Assembly: GCA_963575745.1 (NCBI GenBank)
Contig: CAUYUJ010018316.1
Location: forward strand, 454,494-484,493
Source: Prorocentrum cordatum
Taxonomy: Eukaryota > Sar > Dinophyceae > Prorocentrales > Prorocentraceae
Direction of reading: 5' to 3'
Length of the DNA: 30,000 nt
Position numbers and translations under genes: made by a program. Under the pieces are notes generated by a model. It saw only the letters and a program-made list of their open reading frames with translations, was not told the DNA's origin and ran no database searches. Positions 8,401 through 15,297 of the stretch are shown in pieces (within the stretch, counting starts at the first letter, position 1; the number at the start of each line of letters is the position of its first letter).

Positions 8401-10206
8401 GTCATCAGGCCGATCTACGGTTTCAACGACGCCCCGGCTCAGTGGTGGGGCAAATTCAGGGACACCATCCTGGACTGGAGGCCGAGCGACGGGTGCGAGG
8501 GCTGGCGCCAGTCCAAGCTCGACCCGTGCCTGTTCTTCCTGTTCGAGGGTCGGCATTTGCAGGGACTGATATCGACGCACGTCGATGACATACTGACTGG
8601 AGGAAAAGGGAAAAAGTACAACGCTTTCATCAGATTTCTGCGCATGAGGTTCCCGTTTCCCAAGTGGAAGGTCAACGAGGGGAAGTTCTGTGGGTCCTAT
8701 CTTGTCCAGAATCCCGTGACCATGGAGATAACCGTGTCTCAGAAGGAGTTCGCTGAGTCGATGAAGCCCGCTGGTGTGAGACCCCGAGCGCCCCCGGAGA
8801 CCCCGGCTACCGAGAAGGAAATCGCGAACTTCCGCGCGATGCTCGGTAGTGGCAACTGGTTAGCTCGAGAATCCAGGCCAGATCTAGCAGTCCAGGTCTC
8901 GATGAGCCAGCAGTGCATGCCCAGGCCGACGGTGGGGGAGGTGAGACACGGGAACACCATCGTGAGGAGGGCAAAACAGTTCTCGAACCTGTCCTGGAAG
9001 ATTAAACCGATTCCGATCGAACGTCTCCGGGTCATCATGCACGCCGACGCCTCGAACCAGAACGCCTCGAAATCCGGGACCCAGGCAGGTTACGTCATCG
9101 CTGCGACCGACGAGAACATGATCCGAAACGAGTTGAGCCCCTGGAGCCCGCTGGTCTGGAAAAGCTATCGTCTTCGTCGAGTTACTTCGTCGACTCTCGC
9201 CGCGGAGACTCAGGCCCAGATGGACGGCCTAGGTCACCTCGAGTGGATCTCCTGCCTGCTCCTCGAGGGCAGCGATGGAAGATTCTGCCTGCGTCGTCGA
9301 TCTGAGTGTCTTCCGAAGTTGGCTCCCATTGCGGTCACGGACTGCAAGTCACTGTACGATCACATCGTCGGCTGTGGGAGTGCGGGGTCATGTTCGGACA
9401 AGCGGGTGGCGGTCGATCTAGTCATCACTAAGGAGAGCGTGAAACGTCTAGGTGTGAGCTATCGGTGGGTACCATCAGCCCTTCAGCTAGCAGATATATT
9501 GACTAAAGACAAAGCCGAGCCAGCAGATATGTTGAGAGCCACAATGACAAGCGGGAAATATCAGTTAGCCGACGAGCCAGCCGTTATGGCAGCAGCAGCC
9601 CAAGAGCGTGTCCGTCGTCAGCTTCTTTCGGCTGGTAACAGGAAGGATCGTCCCAGCCGCCAGCCGACGCCACCGGCGCCCGGCCATGGTCAAGTTCGAG
9701 AGCTGCCTGACGGAGGACGGAGTCAGGAGCCTGTTCGAGAGCATACAGGCGGAGCCAGTCCGCCACTCGGGGACGACGTGCAAGGTCGTGACCAACATGC
9801 AGATCTTGGGAGATCCAGACAGCCGCCAGTACCGCAATCGTGTGACGCTGACGTGGAGCAAGGGGACAGGCAACATCGCCATCAGGACGGCGGCCATCAT
9901 CGAGGACTCGGCGCTGTTGTACATGCAGCACCTGGACAGCGCCTACCTCGCAGTGCTGGACGGCAAGGACCCGGAGGTGCTCGAGGGCATGGAGTCGGTC
10001 ATGGAAAGCCTACGGGTACCGGCGCAGCACTCATACGAGGGCGGGCCAGGACAGTCAGATTCGGACACGTGGAGCGTCATTTCTACGAAGCTCCCCGAGG
10101 ACAGGGAGTTCGTGCAGGCAATCGAGAACCTGTGCGAGTGGGGGAACCAGGAGCTGGCGGACTACGAAGACCAGCGCCTGAAGTTCATCAAGATGATGAT
10201 ACGTGA
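5494..10206 (+). CDS. pol: Pol polyprotein: MTase-like, integrase, RT, RNase H
   Basis: A 1570-codon frame from the first ATG (5494). Translation may instead enter by frameshift from Gag. Domains by residue: 25-235, cytosine-methyltransferase-like. H279, H284, C312, C315, the pre-integrase zinc-binding HHCC. D342, D403, E439, integrase catalytic triad with exactly 35 residues between the last two. 557-618, integrase C-terminal region (KPGDRVAVW, RWRGSAVILGP, HATEEE). 650-770, Pro/Ala/Glu-rich linker. About 815-1080, reverse transcriptase with D932 (GDVEGAF) and HVDD (D1031, D1032). 1180-1340, RNase H with D1185, E1238, D1283 and D1334 (LADILTK). Family resemblance stops near residue 1380. The last 190 codons are rich in Arg, Gly, Pro and His and look like the shadow of ORF3, so the true C-terminus is uncertain. 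No internal stop or frameshift interrupts the domains. Confidence 0.95.
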   Translation: MSRRAKRSVIRGVLEAQARLGRQPKCLEIFSVPRVTPALESMGFKSLGAFDLQNGWDARRAADRHKILHMVDVEEPEFVGMSPPCGPLSILQNLTMAEVRRDPEKYRQAVKEAVGYLRFCVVVARMQIRGGRYFTLEAPPTARSWDCASVLGLCRVAGVHRVSVNGCQVGLKDPVTKKLMSKEWCFATNADMLKWTLKELRCSRDHEHQWCWDSSKGIKRSAFSEKYPEDLCRRIAGAMASQLEADCAFQTADILTTTEDDEVIKRRKLSLEASLRRLHANLGHPSNEDMVRILKHAKASEMVLALARTFSCSVCEGRRLPKAVRPVKVPSKLAPLRLVELDVKELPGWTEGMKVKALNIVCPSSGLQQMLPFFVQETGKVLKELFENGWSQPYGPPVLIKCDAGKTNLGQETVDAFERQGTEVSDAAGEAHEQVGHAERHGTWFEDILNKVLDQTNPKDEAEYMTCVRAVVMAKNSLLRVHGFSPYQIALGRNPEVPTDLLQEEPNIVANSAALHDEPFAEMERCRQAARIAVLEYMDNRAARVALDSRPRVVQSFKPGDRVAVWRRGRGIPGKKAHARWRGSAVILGPVRGNFWVAMPGVVIKASPEQLRHATEEEKLAAEVVQPELRALAKEFMDGQGPQRGFMDITADERPPGAAPAGAAPSPAAQEPPEEQPPAAAETEEPQVQPTSDDREGDVEAAPPAEVPAAPPADETAADPKVHRRLVGKRAVLPAEVRPPKAPGVEPEEPLPPPQAKMPRLSEDVCSVLLASVVSDTVEDEKELRVLYVNSEDDEELEDAMLAGGRRELNRKDPKWTSREGLAKIDAGIGKEVDNLFNKKQALAPASRVESDEIRRNSPERIVGSRMILTSKIDDSETEVVKARLCSQGYTDPDLMQLVRENKTSSPTLSQNGKVVAYQLLASHGFQVQIGDVEGAFLEADPIKRKNGDLYLKQPRGGLPGLHPDQLLKVIRPIYGFNDAPAQWWGKFRDTILDWRPSDGCEGWRQSKLDPCLFFLFEGRHLQGLISTHVDDILTGGKGKKYNAFIRFLRMRFPFPKWKVNEGKFCGSYLVQNPVTMEITVSQKEFAESMKPAGVRPRAPPETPATEKEIANFRAMLGSGNWLARESRPDLAVQVSMSQQCMPRPTVGEVRHGNTIVRRAKQFSNLSWKIKPIPIERLRVIMHADASNQNASKSGTQAGYVIAATDENMIRNELSPWSPLVWKSYRLRRVTSSTLAAETQAQMDGLGHLEWISCLLLEGSDGRFCLRRRSECLPKLAPIAVTDCKSLYDHIVGCGSAGSCSDKRVAVDLVITKESVKRLGVSYRWVPSALQLADILTKDKAEPADMLRATMTSGKYQLADEPAVMAAAAQERVRRQLLSAGNRKDRPSRQPTPPAPGHGQVRELPDGGRSQEPVREHTGGASPPLGDDVQGRDQHADLGRSRQPPVPQSCDADVEQGDRQHRHQDGGHHRGLGAVVHAAPGQRLPRSAGRQGPGGARGHGVGHGKPTGTGAALIRGRARTVRFGHVERHFYEAPRGQGVRAGNREPVRVGEPGAGGLRRPAPEVHQDDDT
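5566..6198 (+). other. Cytosine-methyltransferase-like domain of Pol
   Basis: Pol residues 25-235. CLEIFSVPRVTPALESMGF resembles the first strand and helix (motif I) of C5-cytosine methyltransferases, followed by a GAFDLQNGWD stretch. FVGMSPPCGPLS (C85) matches motif IV, where the PC cysteine is the catalytic nucleophile. YFTLEAPP (E137) sits where motif VI (ENV) is expected. CQVGL (167-171) and RDHEH (204-208) follow. The glycine-rich FxGxG of motif I is absent and ENV is replaced by EAP. The fold assignment is therefore likely, but activity on DNA is not assured. Methyltransferase acquisition by dinoflagellate retrotransposons has been reported (de Mendoza and colleagues, 2018, recalled from memory). 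Whether this domain belongs to that lineage needs a comparison. Confidence 0.65.
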
Positions 10207-10339
10207 GTTTAAGGCGTCCCGTGACTTTCTCCTCACGACGGTTGACGAGGGTATGGAGGACGGGGAGGCCGAGCAGCCGACGCCGACCGCCGCCACTCCC
10301 TCCTCGTCTCCTCCGAGGTCGAGGACCCGGGTGCCGTGA
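9686..10339 (+). CDS. ORF3, unrecognised protein overlapping Pol 3' end
   Basis: A 217-residue frame, +1 relative to Pol, from an ATG in good context (GGCCATGG) to the TGA at 10337. It overlaps the Pol frame by 521 bp and ends 63 bp before the right LTR. I recognise no domain. The first 100 residues (MVKFESCLTEDGVRSLFESI onward) alternate strand-like and helix-like stretches. Residues 125-190 are strongly helical and charged (LPEDREFVQAIENLCEWGNQ). The tail is disordered, rich in Ser, Pro, Thr and Arg. There is no signal peptide or membrane segment, so it does not look like an envelope protein. Codons end mostly in G or C, like Gag and Pol, while the overlapping Pol frame gives low-complexity Arg/Gly/Pro/His text, which argues that this is the coding frame. 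It could be a separate ORF or a C-terminal extension of Pol reached by frameshift. Confidence 0.7.
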   Translation: MVKFESCLTEDGVRSLFESIQAEPVRHSGTTCKVVTNMQILGDPDSRQYRNRVTLTWSKGTGNIAIRTAAIIEDSALLYMQHLDSAYLAVLDGKDPEVLEGMESVMESLRVPAQHSYEGGPGQSDSDTWSVISTKLPEDREFVQAIENLCEWGNQELADYEDQRLKFIKMMIREFKASRDFLLTTVDEGMEDGEAEQPTPTAATPSSSPPRSRTRVP

Positions 10340-10374
10340 GCGTGAGAGTCCTGCGTTTAGGGTGTGCAGCCTCA

Positions 10375-10402
10375 ATGACGCACATTTTTTGTTTTTAGTC
10401 AG
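10375..10402 (+). other. T-rich stretch where a polypurine tract is expected
   Basis: The bases before the right LTR read CACATTTTTTGTTTTTAGTCAG. A copia element normally has a purine-rich primer site here for plus-strand synthesis, and none is visible within about 60 bp. The text looks more like a pyrimidine tract followed by AG, the form of a splice acceptor. Its function is unknown. Confidence 0.4.
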
Positions 10403-10541
10403 TGCTGATCTCAGGGCCTCGGGGAGGCCCCTGGTGTGTATGTTACTGTCGTGCATGTGCGTGTTGATGCTGCAGCATTTTGGCTTGCCACAGGTGTGGA
10501 AAAGAGGGAGCGGGCGCTCCCTCCTCGGAGCCCAATCTGCA
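10403..10541 (+). repeat. Right (3') LTR, 139 bp
   Basis: Matches the left LTR along its full length with no difference seen, including both GC hairpins and the spliced-leader-like stretch (10472-10487). It ends in CA and is followed directly by the CATAT duplication. Confidence 0.95.
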
Positions 10542-10546
10542 CATAT
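10542..10546. repeat. 5-bp target duplication of the copia element, right
   Basis: CATAT, identical to 3369-3373. Confidence 0.9.
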
Positions 10547-10596
10547 GTTTTGTTTTTCGCCCAAAATCCTTCTGTAGGGGGACAGGTCCGACTTCA
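10547..10596 (+). mobile_element. MITE A, right part
   Basis: GTTTTGTTTTTCGCCCAAAATCC continues the MITE interior and the stretch ends with the inverted terminus CTGTAGGGGGACAGGTCCGACTTCA. It aligns with the end of MITE D (25337-25381). The terminal TTAA of other copies is TTCA here. Confidence 0.88.
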
Positions 10597-10604
10597 CCCA
10601 ACGC
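10597..10604. repeat. 8-bp target duplication of MITE A, right copy
   Basis: CCCAACGC, identical to 3254-3261. Confidence 0.85.
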
Positions 10605-10764
10605 GGGACCGACTCGGCGGGATCGGCTCGAGGTGGGCCCCGGCGACTCCAGCGGTGCGCGCCGCTCGCCCGAGCACGCCGCCCCCGATCGGGGCGCGCC
10701 GCCGCCGAGGCGGGAGGGGCGGCCCCAAGGACGTATGCACCGCCGCCGCCCCGGGGGCTGGAGG

Positions 10765-10960
10765 ACTCCTCCTCCTTCTCCTCCTCCTCCTCCTCCTCCT
10801 CCTCCTCCTCCTCCTCCCCCTCCTCCTCCTTCTCCTCCTCCTCCTTGTCCATCCTCCTCCTCCTCCTTGTCCTCCTCCTCCCTCCTCCTCCTCCTCCTCC
10901 TCCTCCTCCTCCTCCTCCTCCTCCTCCTCCTCCTCCTCCTCCTCCTCCTCCTCCTCCTCG
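10765..10960. repeat. (CCT)n trinucleotide tract
   Basis: A long CTC/TCC run with short interruptions such as TTCTCC and TTGTCC. It is a pure pyrimidine strand and can form triplex DNA. The open frames crossing it are artefacts. Confidence 0.95.
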
Positions 10961-11148
10961 AGGGGAGGGAGGCTGGAGCAGGGGAGGGGGGAGGACGGAG
11001 GGGAGGCTGGAGCAGGGGAGGGGGAAGGACGGAGGGGAGGCTGGAGAAGAGGGAGGGGGGGAGGACGGATGGGAGGCTGGAGGAGAGGGAGGGGGGAGGA
11101 CGGAGGGGAGGCTGGAGGAGAGGGAGGGGGGGGAGGACGAGGGGAGGA
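10961..11148. repeat. Minisatellite, 34-36-bp unit
   Basis: The unit GAGGCTGGAG(C/G)AG.GGAGGG followed by GGGAGGACGGAGGG occurs five times, with GGCTGG at 10971, 11005, 11039, 11075 and 11110. It directly abuts the CCT tract but has the opposite strand bias (purine-rich), so the strand asymmetry switches at 10960. Confidence 0.85.
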
Positions 11149-11149
11149 T

Positions 11150-11604
11150 TTTCATTCATTCATTCAGTATTTCATCATGTTGGCCCAGAAGATTCGCGCC
11201 AAGGTAGTGGGCAACTCTCGCCCTATTGACAGGACGAGGGGAGGAAGAGGAACTTTTCTTTTCGCCGGCGGCGAGGCAGAAGAGCTGCACAGGCGGTGAG
11301 CGACCGGGGAGACCGAAACGCGAATTTGCCGGCATGCAGGAGGGGGGGACGAGAAGACAGAGAGGGCTGCTGCAAGGGACCGGAGGGGGGGAAAGAGGAA
11401 CATGGGAGGGCTGGAAAAAAGAAGGGGAGGTTGGAGGAGGGGAGGGGGGATGGCGGGGTTGGCATGCTCCCTGGGGCCCCAGGGCGGGGGGGGCTCCTGC
11501 TCCCTCTGCGCCTCTTCGGGGTCGCAGTGGTGCTGCAGGCCTCCGGGGGGGGGGGGGAAGGCGAGGGGATCTTGCACGTGGGCAGCAGTGTGAGGCACGG
11601 CATC
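11150..11604. other. Anonymous purine-rich sequence
   Basis: A short (CATT)n run lies at 11152-11165. The rest is G-rich sequence without a recognisable gene. Several overlapping open frames are products of composition. Confidence 0.4.
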
Positions 11605-11760
11605 AGACGAAGCCAGGACGAAGACAAATCCAGGTGGGGATGAATCCCTGTGATCTGGCGGCTCTGGAGGCTGTCTCGGGCGCCGCGGCCTTCTCAAAGC
11701 GTTCTGGATCGCTCTGAGAATGTTCTGGAACGCTCTGGAGCGGATTCATCCTCGTCCTAG
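11605..11760 (+). repeat. Dispersed repeat, copy 1 (partner at 15155)
   Basis: The segment around GGCGCCGCGGCC..TTC, then GTTCTGGATCGCTCTG and the end TTCATCCTCGTCCTAG is about three-quarters alike to 15155-15297, which ends TGATCCTTGTCCTAG. No terminal repeats were seen. The family is unknown. Confidence 0.55.
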
Positions 11761-12400
11761 CCCCGTCAGACAGTACGTAGGCACATGAACTGCCGCAGTT
11801 CCGTGCCGTGCCGACTTCGGCGTTGGCTTTTGCAATCGCGGGGCACCTTGAATGGTCGGCCGTGTCCGAAACGTCAGATCGTTCAACATCAACCGATTCT
11901 GGGTCGCTGGCGGCGTTCAACCTCGAAAGCCCGCGGGGGGGTCGCCGCGGGTCGACGCGACGCGAACCTGCTGCACAGACTCGGTAGACACGTCACATCA
12001 GAGATTGGCCTGCCAGCAGGTGCCCCACGAAACATTCGCATCCCCCGGACCTGCGACCCTGAAGGATCGACGAATAATGTGCCCCAAAATCCATCCTAGC
12101 AAGATGTCTTGCGATTGTCCGCGTGGCTTTTCTGAGAGGTTAGGCTCTTCAGCTATCTTGCGACTGCCTCTTGTAGGCGCCCTTGAGGTTTTCTGTGCGA
12201 CGTGTCTACGATGTTCTGTGCGGTTGCCTCTTTTAGTTTAGGCTATCTTGAGACTTTCTGTGTTGAAGGGGCCCTGGGACACACACATGAATAGACACAC
12301 ATTCGCCAGCCCAACGGGCCAGCGGCGTGCTAAGATCTCCGGTACCTGGTGAACAATACTTCTACTTCGCGCGCACGGGGCTGCCCCTAGGGGTCCCCCG
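11761..12400. other. Anonymous sequence, no gene recognised
   Basis: No coding family, RNA or repeat was recognised. TTTTCTGAGAGGTTAGGC and TTTCTGTGCGACGTGTC-type phrases recur loosely near 12125-12260, which may be a decayed short repeat. Confidence 0.35.
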
Positions 12401-14010
12401 ACGAAAAGTACCCCAGGACGGTCCTGGGACGGTCCCGGGATGGTTTTCCATCTGCGCGCCGCCCTCGAGGTGCTCCAGAGAGCCCCAAGAAGGGCCCAGA
12501 GGCCTTCAAGAGGCCCCCAAGACAATAGACGACGGGTCCGAGATGCCACAAGATCGCTCCAAGACGTCCAAGATGGCGCCTAGACGCCCCGAGAGGCCTC
12601 CAAGAACCCTCCCAAGAGAGCCTCCAGGGGCAAACATTTAGGATCTTCTGTTGGTTTTCTTATGATTTTGGCTTCTCCGCCTTATCGGCTTACCGGCGCT
12701 TCAAAACGGCCCAAGAGGCCCCCAAGATCCCCCCAACACGGCCCAAGAGGACTCCAAGAGAGCCCCCAAACGGCTCCAGCGGGCTCCAAGATAGCCCCAG
12801 AGGCCTCCAAGATGGCCCAAGAGGCCCCCGAGACATCCCCAAGAGCGGGCCCAAACGGGGGACCCGAACGGAGATTTCGAGCTCTCGGCCCCGAGAGGTC
12901 CCCAGGATGCCCCAAGACGCCCCCAAGAAGCTCCCAAGAGGCCCCCAGAGACCCCCAAGAGGCCGCCAAGAGGCCCCCAAGAGGCCCCAGGAGGTCCAGG
13001 AAATATCGCCAAGAGGCCCACGACAGGCGTCCAAAGACATTCACAAGCCTCCCAAAGAGGCGCGCCCAGACGGTCCAAGTGGGCCCAAGAGGCACGATTC
13101 ATTGTTTTTTCCTATACGTTTTGGGCAAAATTTGGAGTTTCCACCTTTCCGGCTTTCCGACGCCCCAAGACAGTCCGAGACGCCCCCAAGACCGCTCCGT
13201 GAGGCCGCCAGCGGCTGCCAAGAGGGCCCCAAGACGGCCCAAGAGGGCTCCAAGACACCCCAAGACGCCTCCAAGACGGCCCAAGAGAGCCCCAAGAACG
13301 CCTCCAGAGAAGCTCCAGGGGCGGAACACGAAACATCATTTCGAACCCTCGGGGCTAAGCACCCCCCAGGAAGGCCCCAAGGTCCCAGGGGGGGAACACG
13401 AATCAACCTTTCGAGCTCTCGGCCCCAAGAAGACCCCAGCAGTCCCCAAGAGGCCCCTAAGAGACCCCAAGACGCCCCCAACAGGCCCTCAGGAGGCCCC
13501 AAGAGGTCCCCAAGCGGCCCCAGGAGGGCCCCAAGAGGCACAATTAGTTGTTTCGTCTGCTGTTTTGGAGAGATTGTGGCGTTTCCACATATTCGGCTTC
13601 CCCACACCCCAAGTCGGCCCAAGAGGCCCCCAAGACCACCCCTAAGAGGGCCCAAGAGGCCCCCACGAGGGTTCCAAGACGGCCCAAGAGGCCTCCAAGA
13701 CGGCCCCAGAAGGCCCCGAGGGCGCCCCCGGGGAGGTCCCGAGGGGGGGACACACGAAACAACCCTTTTGAGCTCTCGGCCCTAATGAGGCCCCAGGAGT
13801 CCCCAAGAGGCCCCTAAGAGGCCCCAAGAGGCCCCCCACAGGCCCTCAGGAGGCCCCCAAGAGGCCCCCAAGCGGCCCCTTAGCGGCCCCAGCAGGCCCC
13901 CCAAATGCCCCCCCGAGCACGCAAACAATTGCCAACGACCCGCCGCGTTTAAGAGTCTCCAAGAGGCAACCCAAAGGCCTCCCGAAAAAGTCCCCATAGG
14001 CAAAACGCTT
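12400..14010. repeat. CCCAAGAGGC minisatellite with ~450-465-bp higher-order unit
   Basis: Short units of the type (G)CCCCAAGAGGC (10-14 bp) fill the region. They are interrupted at regular distances by two AT-richer spacers. Spacer 1 (TTTTGG..TTTCCAC..TTCGGCTT) lies near 12650, 13100 and 13550. Spacer 2 (GGGGGAACACGAA..TTTCGAGCTCTCGGCCCC) lies near 12855, 13320, 13390 and 13745. This gives a higher-order repeat of about 450-465 bp. Both strands stay open for hundreds of codons (Pro/Arg/Gln/Lys-rich on plus, Leu/Gly/Trp/Ser-rich on minus) because the unit lacks stop triplets. I do not call a gene. Confidence 0.8.
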
Positions 14011-14287
14011 CCAGACGGCCCGCGACGCGTTCAAGACTCCCCCAGCGGCCACCAAGAAGCCGCACATGCCGAACGCAAAGCCTGCTAAAAACAGCCGCCA
14101 CCCCTGCAACTCCGCACCGCGAAAGACCGCTCGGTCAGTCGACAACGGCGCGCAATATGGGCCGGCGGAATGAGCGAAGCGATTCAATAACAGGATTCCC
14201 CATATTTTCATATTTTTTCTGGGTTTTTGTCTTCCCCCCCACTTCCCACATTGTCCCATATTCTCAGTTCTCACCGGGAGGACTGCA
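14010..14287. other. Anonymous sequence between array and MITE B
   Basis: Nothing recognised. It begins as a decayed edge of the preceding array and becomes less repetitive toward the MITE. Confidence 0.4.
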
Positions 14288-14295
14288 TGCTACCC

Positions 14296-14454
14296 TTAAG
14301 TCGGGCGTGTCCCCCTACAGGGGGATTTTCGATGAAAAATAAAACATACTCAAAAAATGCTCAAACAAGGTCAAACATACTCCAAACATGCTCCTCAGAG
14401 AATTTCTTTACTGTTTTCAAAGATTCCTTCTGTAGAGGGACACGCCCGACTTAA
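14296..14454 (-). mobile_element. MITE B, complete, 8-bp target duplication
   Basis: A 159-bp element with termini TTAAGTCGGGCGTGTCC and GGACACGCCCGACTTAA, perfectly inverted over the outer 17 bases, and an AT-rich interior without coding capacity. It is flanked by TGCTACCC on both sides (14288-14295 and 14455-14462), a perfect 8-bp target duplication. Its left end matches the right end of MITE D, so it lies in the opposite orientation to A and D. Confidence 0.95.
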
Positions 14455-14462
14455 TGCTACCC

Positions 14463-14719
14463 ACTCGTGGGATCACGCTGTGTCGTGACAGCGAGACGCT
14501 CGTATGATCTGGAGTGAACAATCCGTGAAGCGGTCCTCAACAATGCCGACCGAAATTACATACTTCCTTATCGTATGTGTCGACTGTAGCATACAGTCAC
14601 CGTGCAACCATGGGGACAGCAGCATGTGGAACGTGGTGGATTTCCTGGCGACTGGCAGCCTCGGCCACGACGGGGTGTCCGGAACTTCCTCTGAAGACTG
14701 GCCCGCACACCAGAGGCAC
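14463..14719. other. Spacer between MITE B and MITE C
   Basis: No recognised gene or repeat. Confidence 0.4.
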
Positions 14720-14727
14720 TCCTGGGC

Positions 14728-14888
14728 TTAGGTCGGGCCTGTCCTCCTGCAGGCGGATGTTGGAAGAAAAATAAACCATTGCCAAAGCAAATCCACGAAA
14801 CAAATCAAAAGGGTACGACACATTGTCCCCGGACTATTCTGGTACTATTCTTGACTATTCCTCCTGCCGTCGGACATGCCCGAGTTAA
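14728..14888 (-). mobile_element. MITE C, diverged copy
   Basis: Termini TTAGGTCGGGCCTGTCC and GGACATGCCCGAGTTAA are inverted with a few mismatches. The interior shares GAAAAATAAA..CAT with MITE B, and its reverse complement shares GGAGGAATA(G/T)TCAA with MITE D. The flanks TCCTGGGC (14720-14727) and TCCTGAGT (14889-14896) are a decayed 8-bp duplication, six of eight alike. It is older than MITE B. Confidence 0.88.
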
Positions 14889-14896
14889 TCCTGAGT

Positions 14897-15154
14897 CCAA
14901 CGTGGTCCTTACGTCAGCGTCTCGATCGACAAGTCAGCATGCGGCCGTTGCTTGCTTCTCACAAGAAGCTCCTGACGAGCGGCCTGGCGCCGCGGAAGCT
15001 CGAGCCCAGGGTCAAAGATGCGCTGGTCGCTGCAAGTCTCGGTGCGATCCTCGTGAGTGGCAGCTCTCGCTGTGGCTCTGGGTCCTCTCTCTCCGGAGCC
15101 GCACGGTTTTCGTGACGCGACATCCCGGGGATCTCGACCCCTGCTGAGGCGAAG
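14897..15154. other. Anonymous sequence
   Basis: No gene recognised between MITE C and the dispersed repeat at 15155. Confidence 0.35.
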
Positions 15155-15297
15155 GCAGGACGATGATTGCAAATTCGGGAATGTCTAAAAGCCGGCGGGT
15201 GTGGAGGATGTATCAGGCACCGCGGCCGTTTCAGAGAGCCCCGAGCGCCCACAGAGCGTCCTGTATCGCTCTGGGAACGACTGATCCTTGTCCTAGG
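15155..15297 (+). repeat. Dispersed repeat, copy 2 (partner at 11605)
   Basis: Shares GTGGAGG.TGT.TC.GGC.CCGCGGCC, TCGCTCTG and the end GATCCT.GTCCTAG with 11605-11760. Both copies have the same orientation. Confidence 0.55.

Larger units (their letters stand above)
3374..10541 (+). mobile_element. Ty1/copia LTR retrotransposon with MTase-like domain and third ORF
   Basis: A complete 7168-bp element: two 139-bp LTRs starting TG and ending CA, a 5-bp CATAT target duplication, a candidate primer-binding site, and Gag-protease, Pol and ORF3 open frames in the order 2-1-2. Integrase lies upstream of reverse transcriptase, which is the Ty1/copia order. The LTRs look identical by eye, so the insertion is recent. 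It sits inside a MITE. Unusual points are the very short LTRs, the cytosine-methyltransferase-like domain at the start of Pol, protease carried on the Gag frame, a third ORF overlapping the Pol frame, and no clear polypurine tract before the right LTR. Confidence 0.95.

Noticed and set aside
9690-10206. The last ~190 codons of the Pol frame as a real domain
   Set aside because: Low-complexity Arg/Gly/Pro/His text exactly where ORF3 is open with good codon bias. It is most likely a shadow.
12662-13785. Pro/Arg/Gln-rich plus frames and Leu/Gly/Trp-rich minus frames as genes
   Set aside because: The tandem unit lacks stops in several frames at once, and no frame is favoured.
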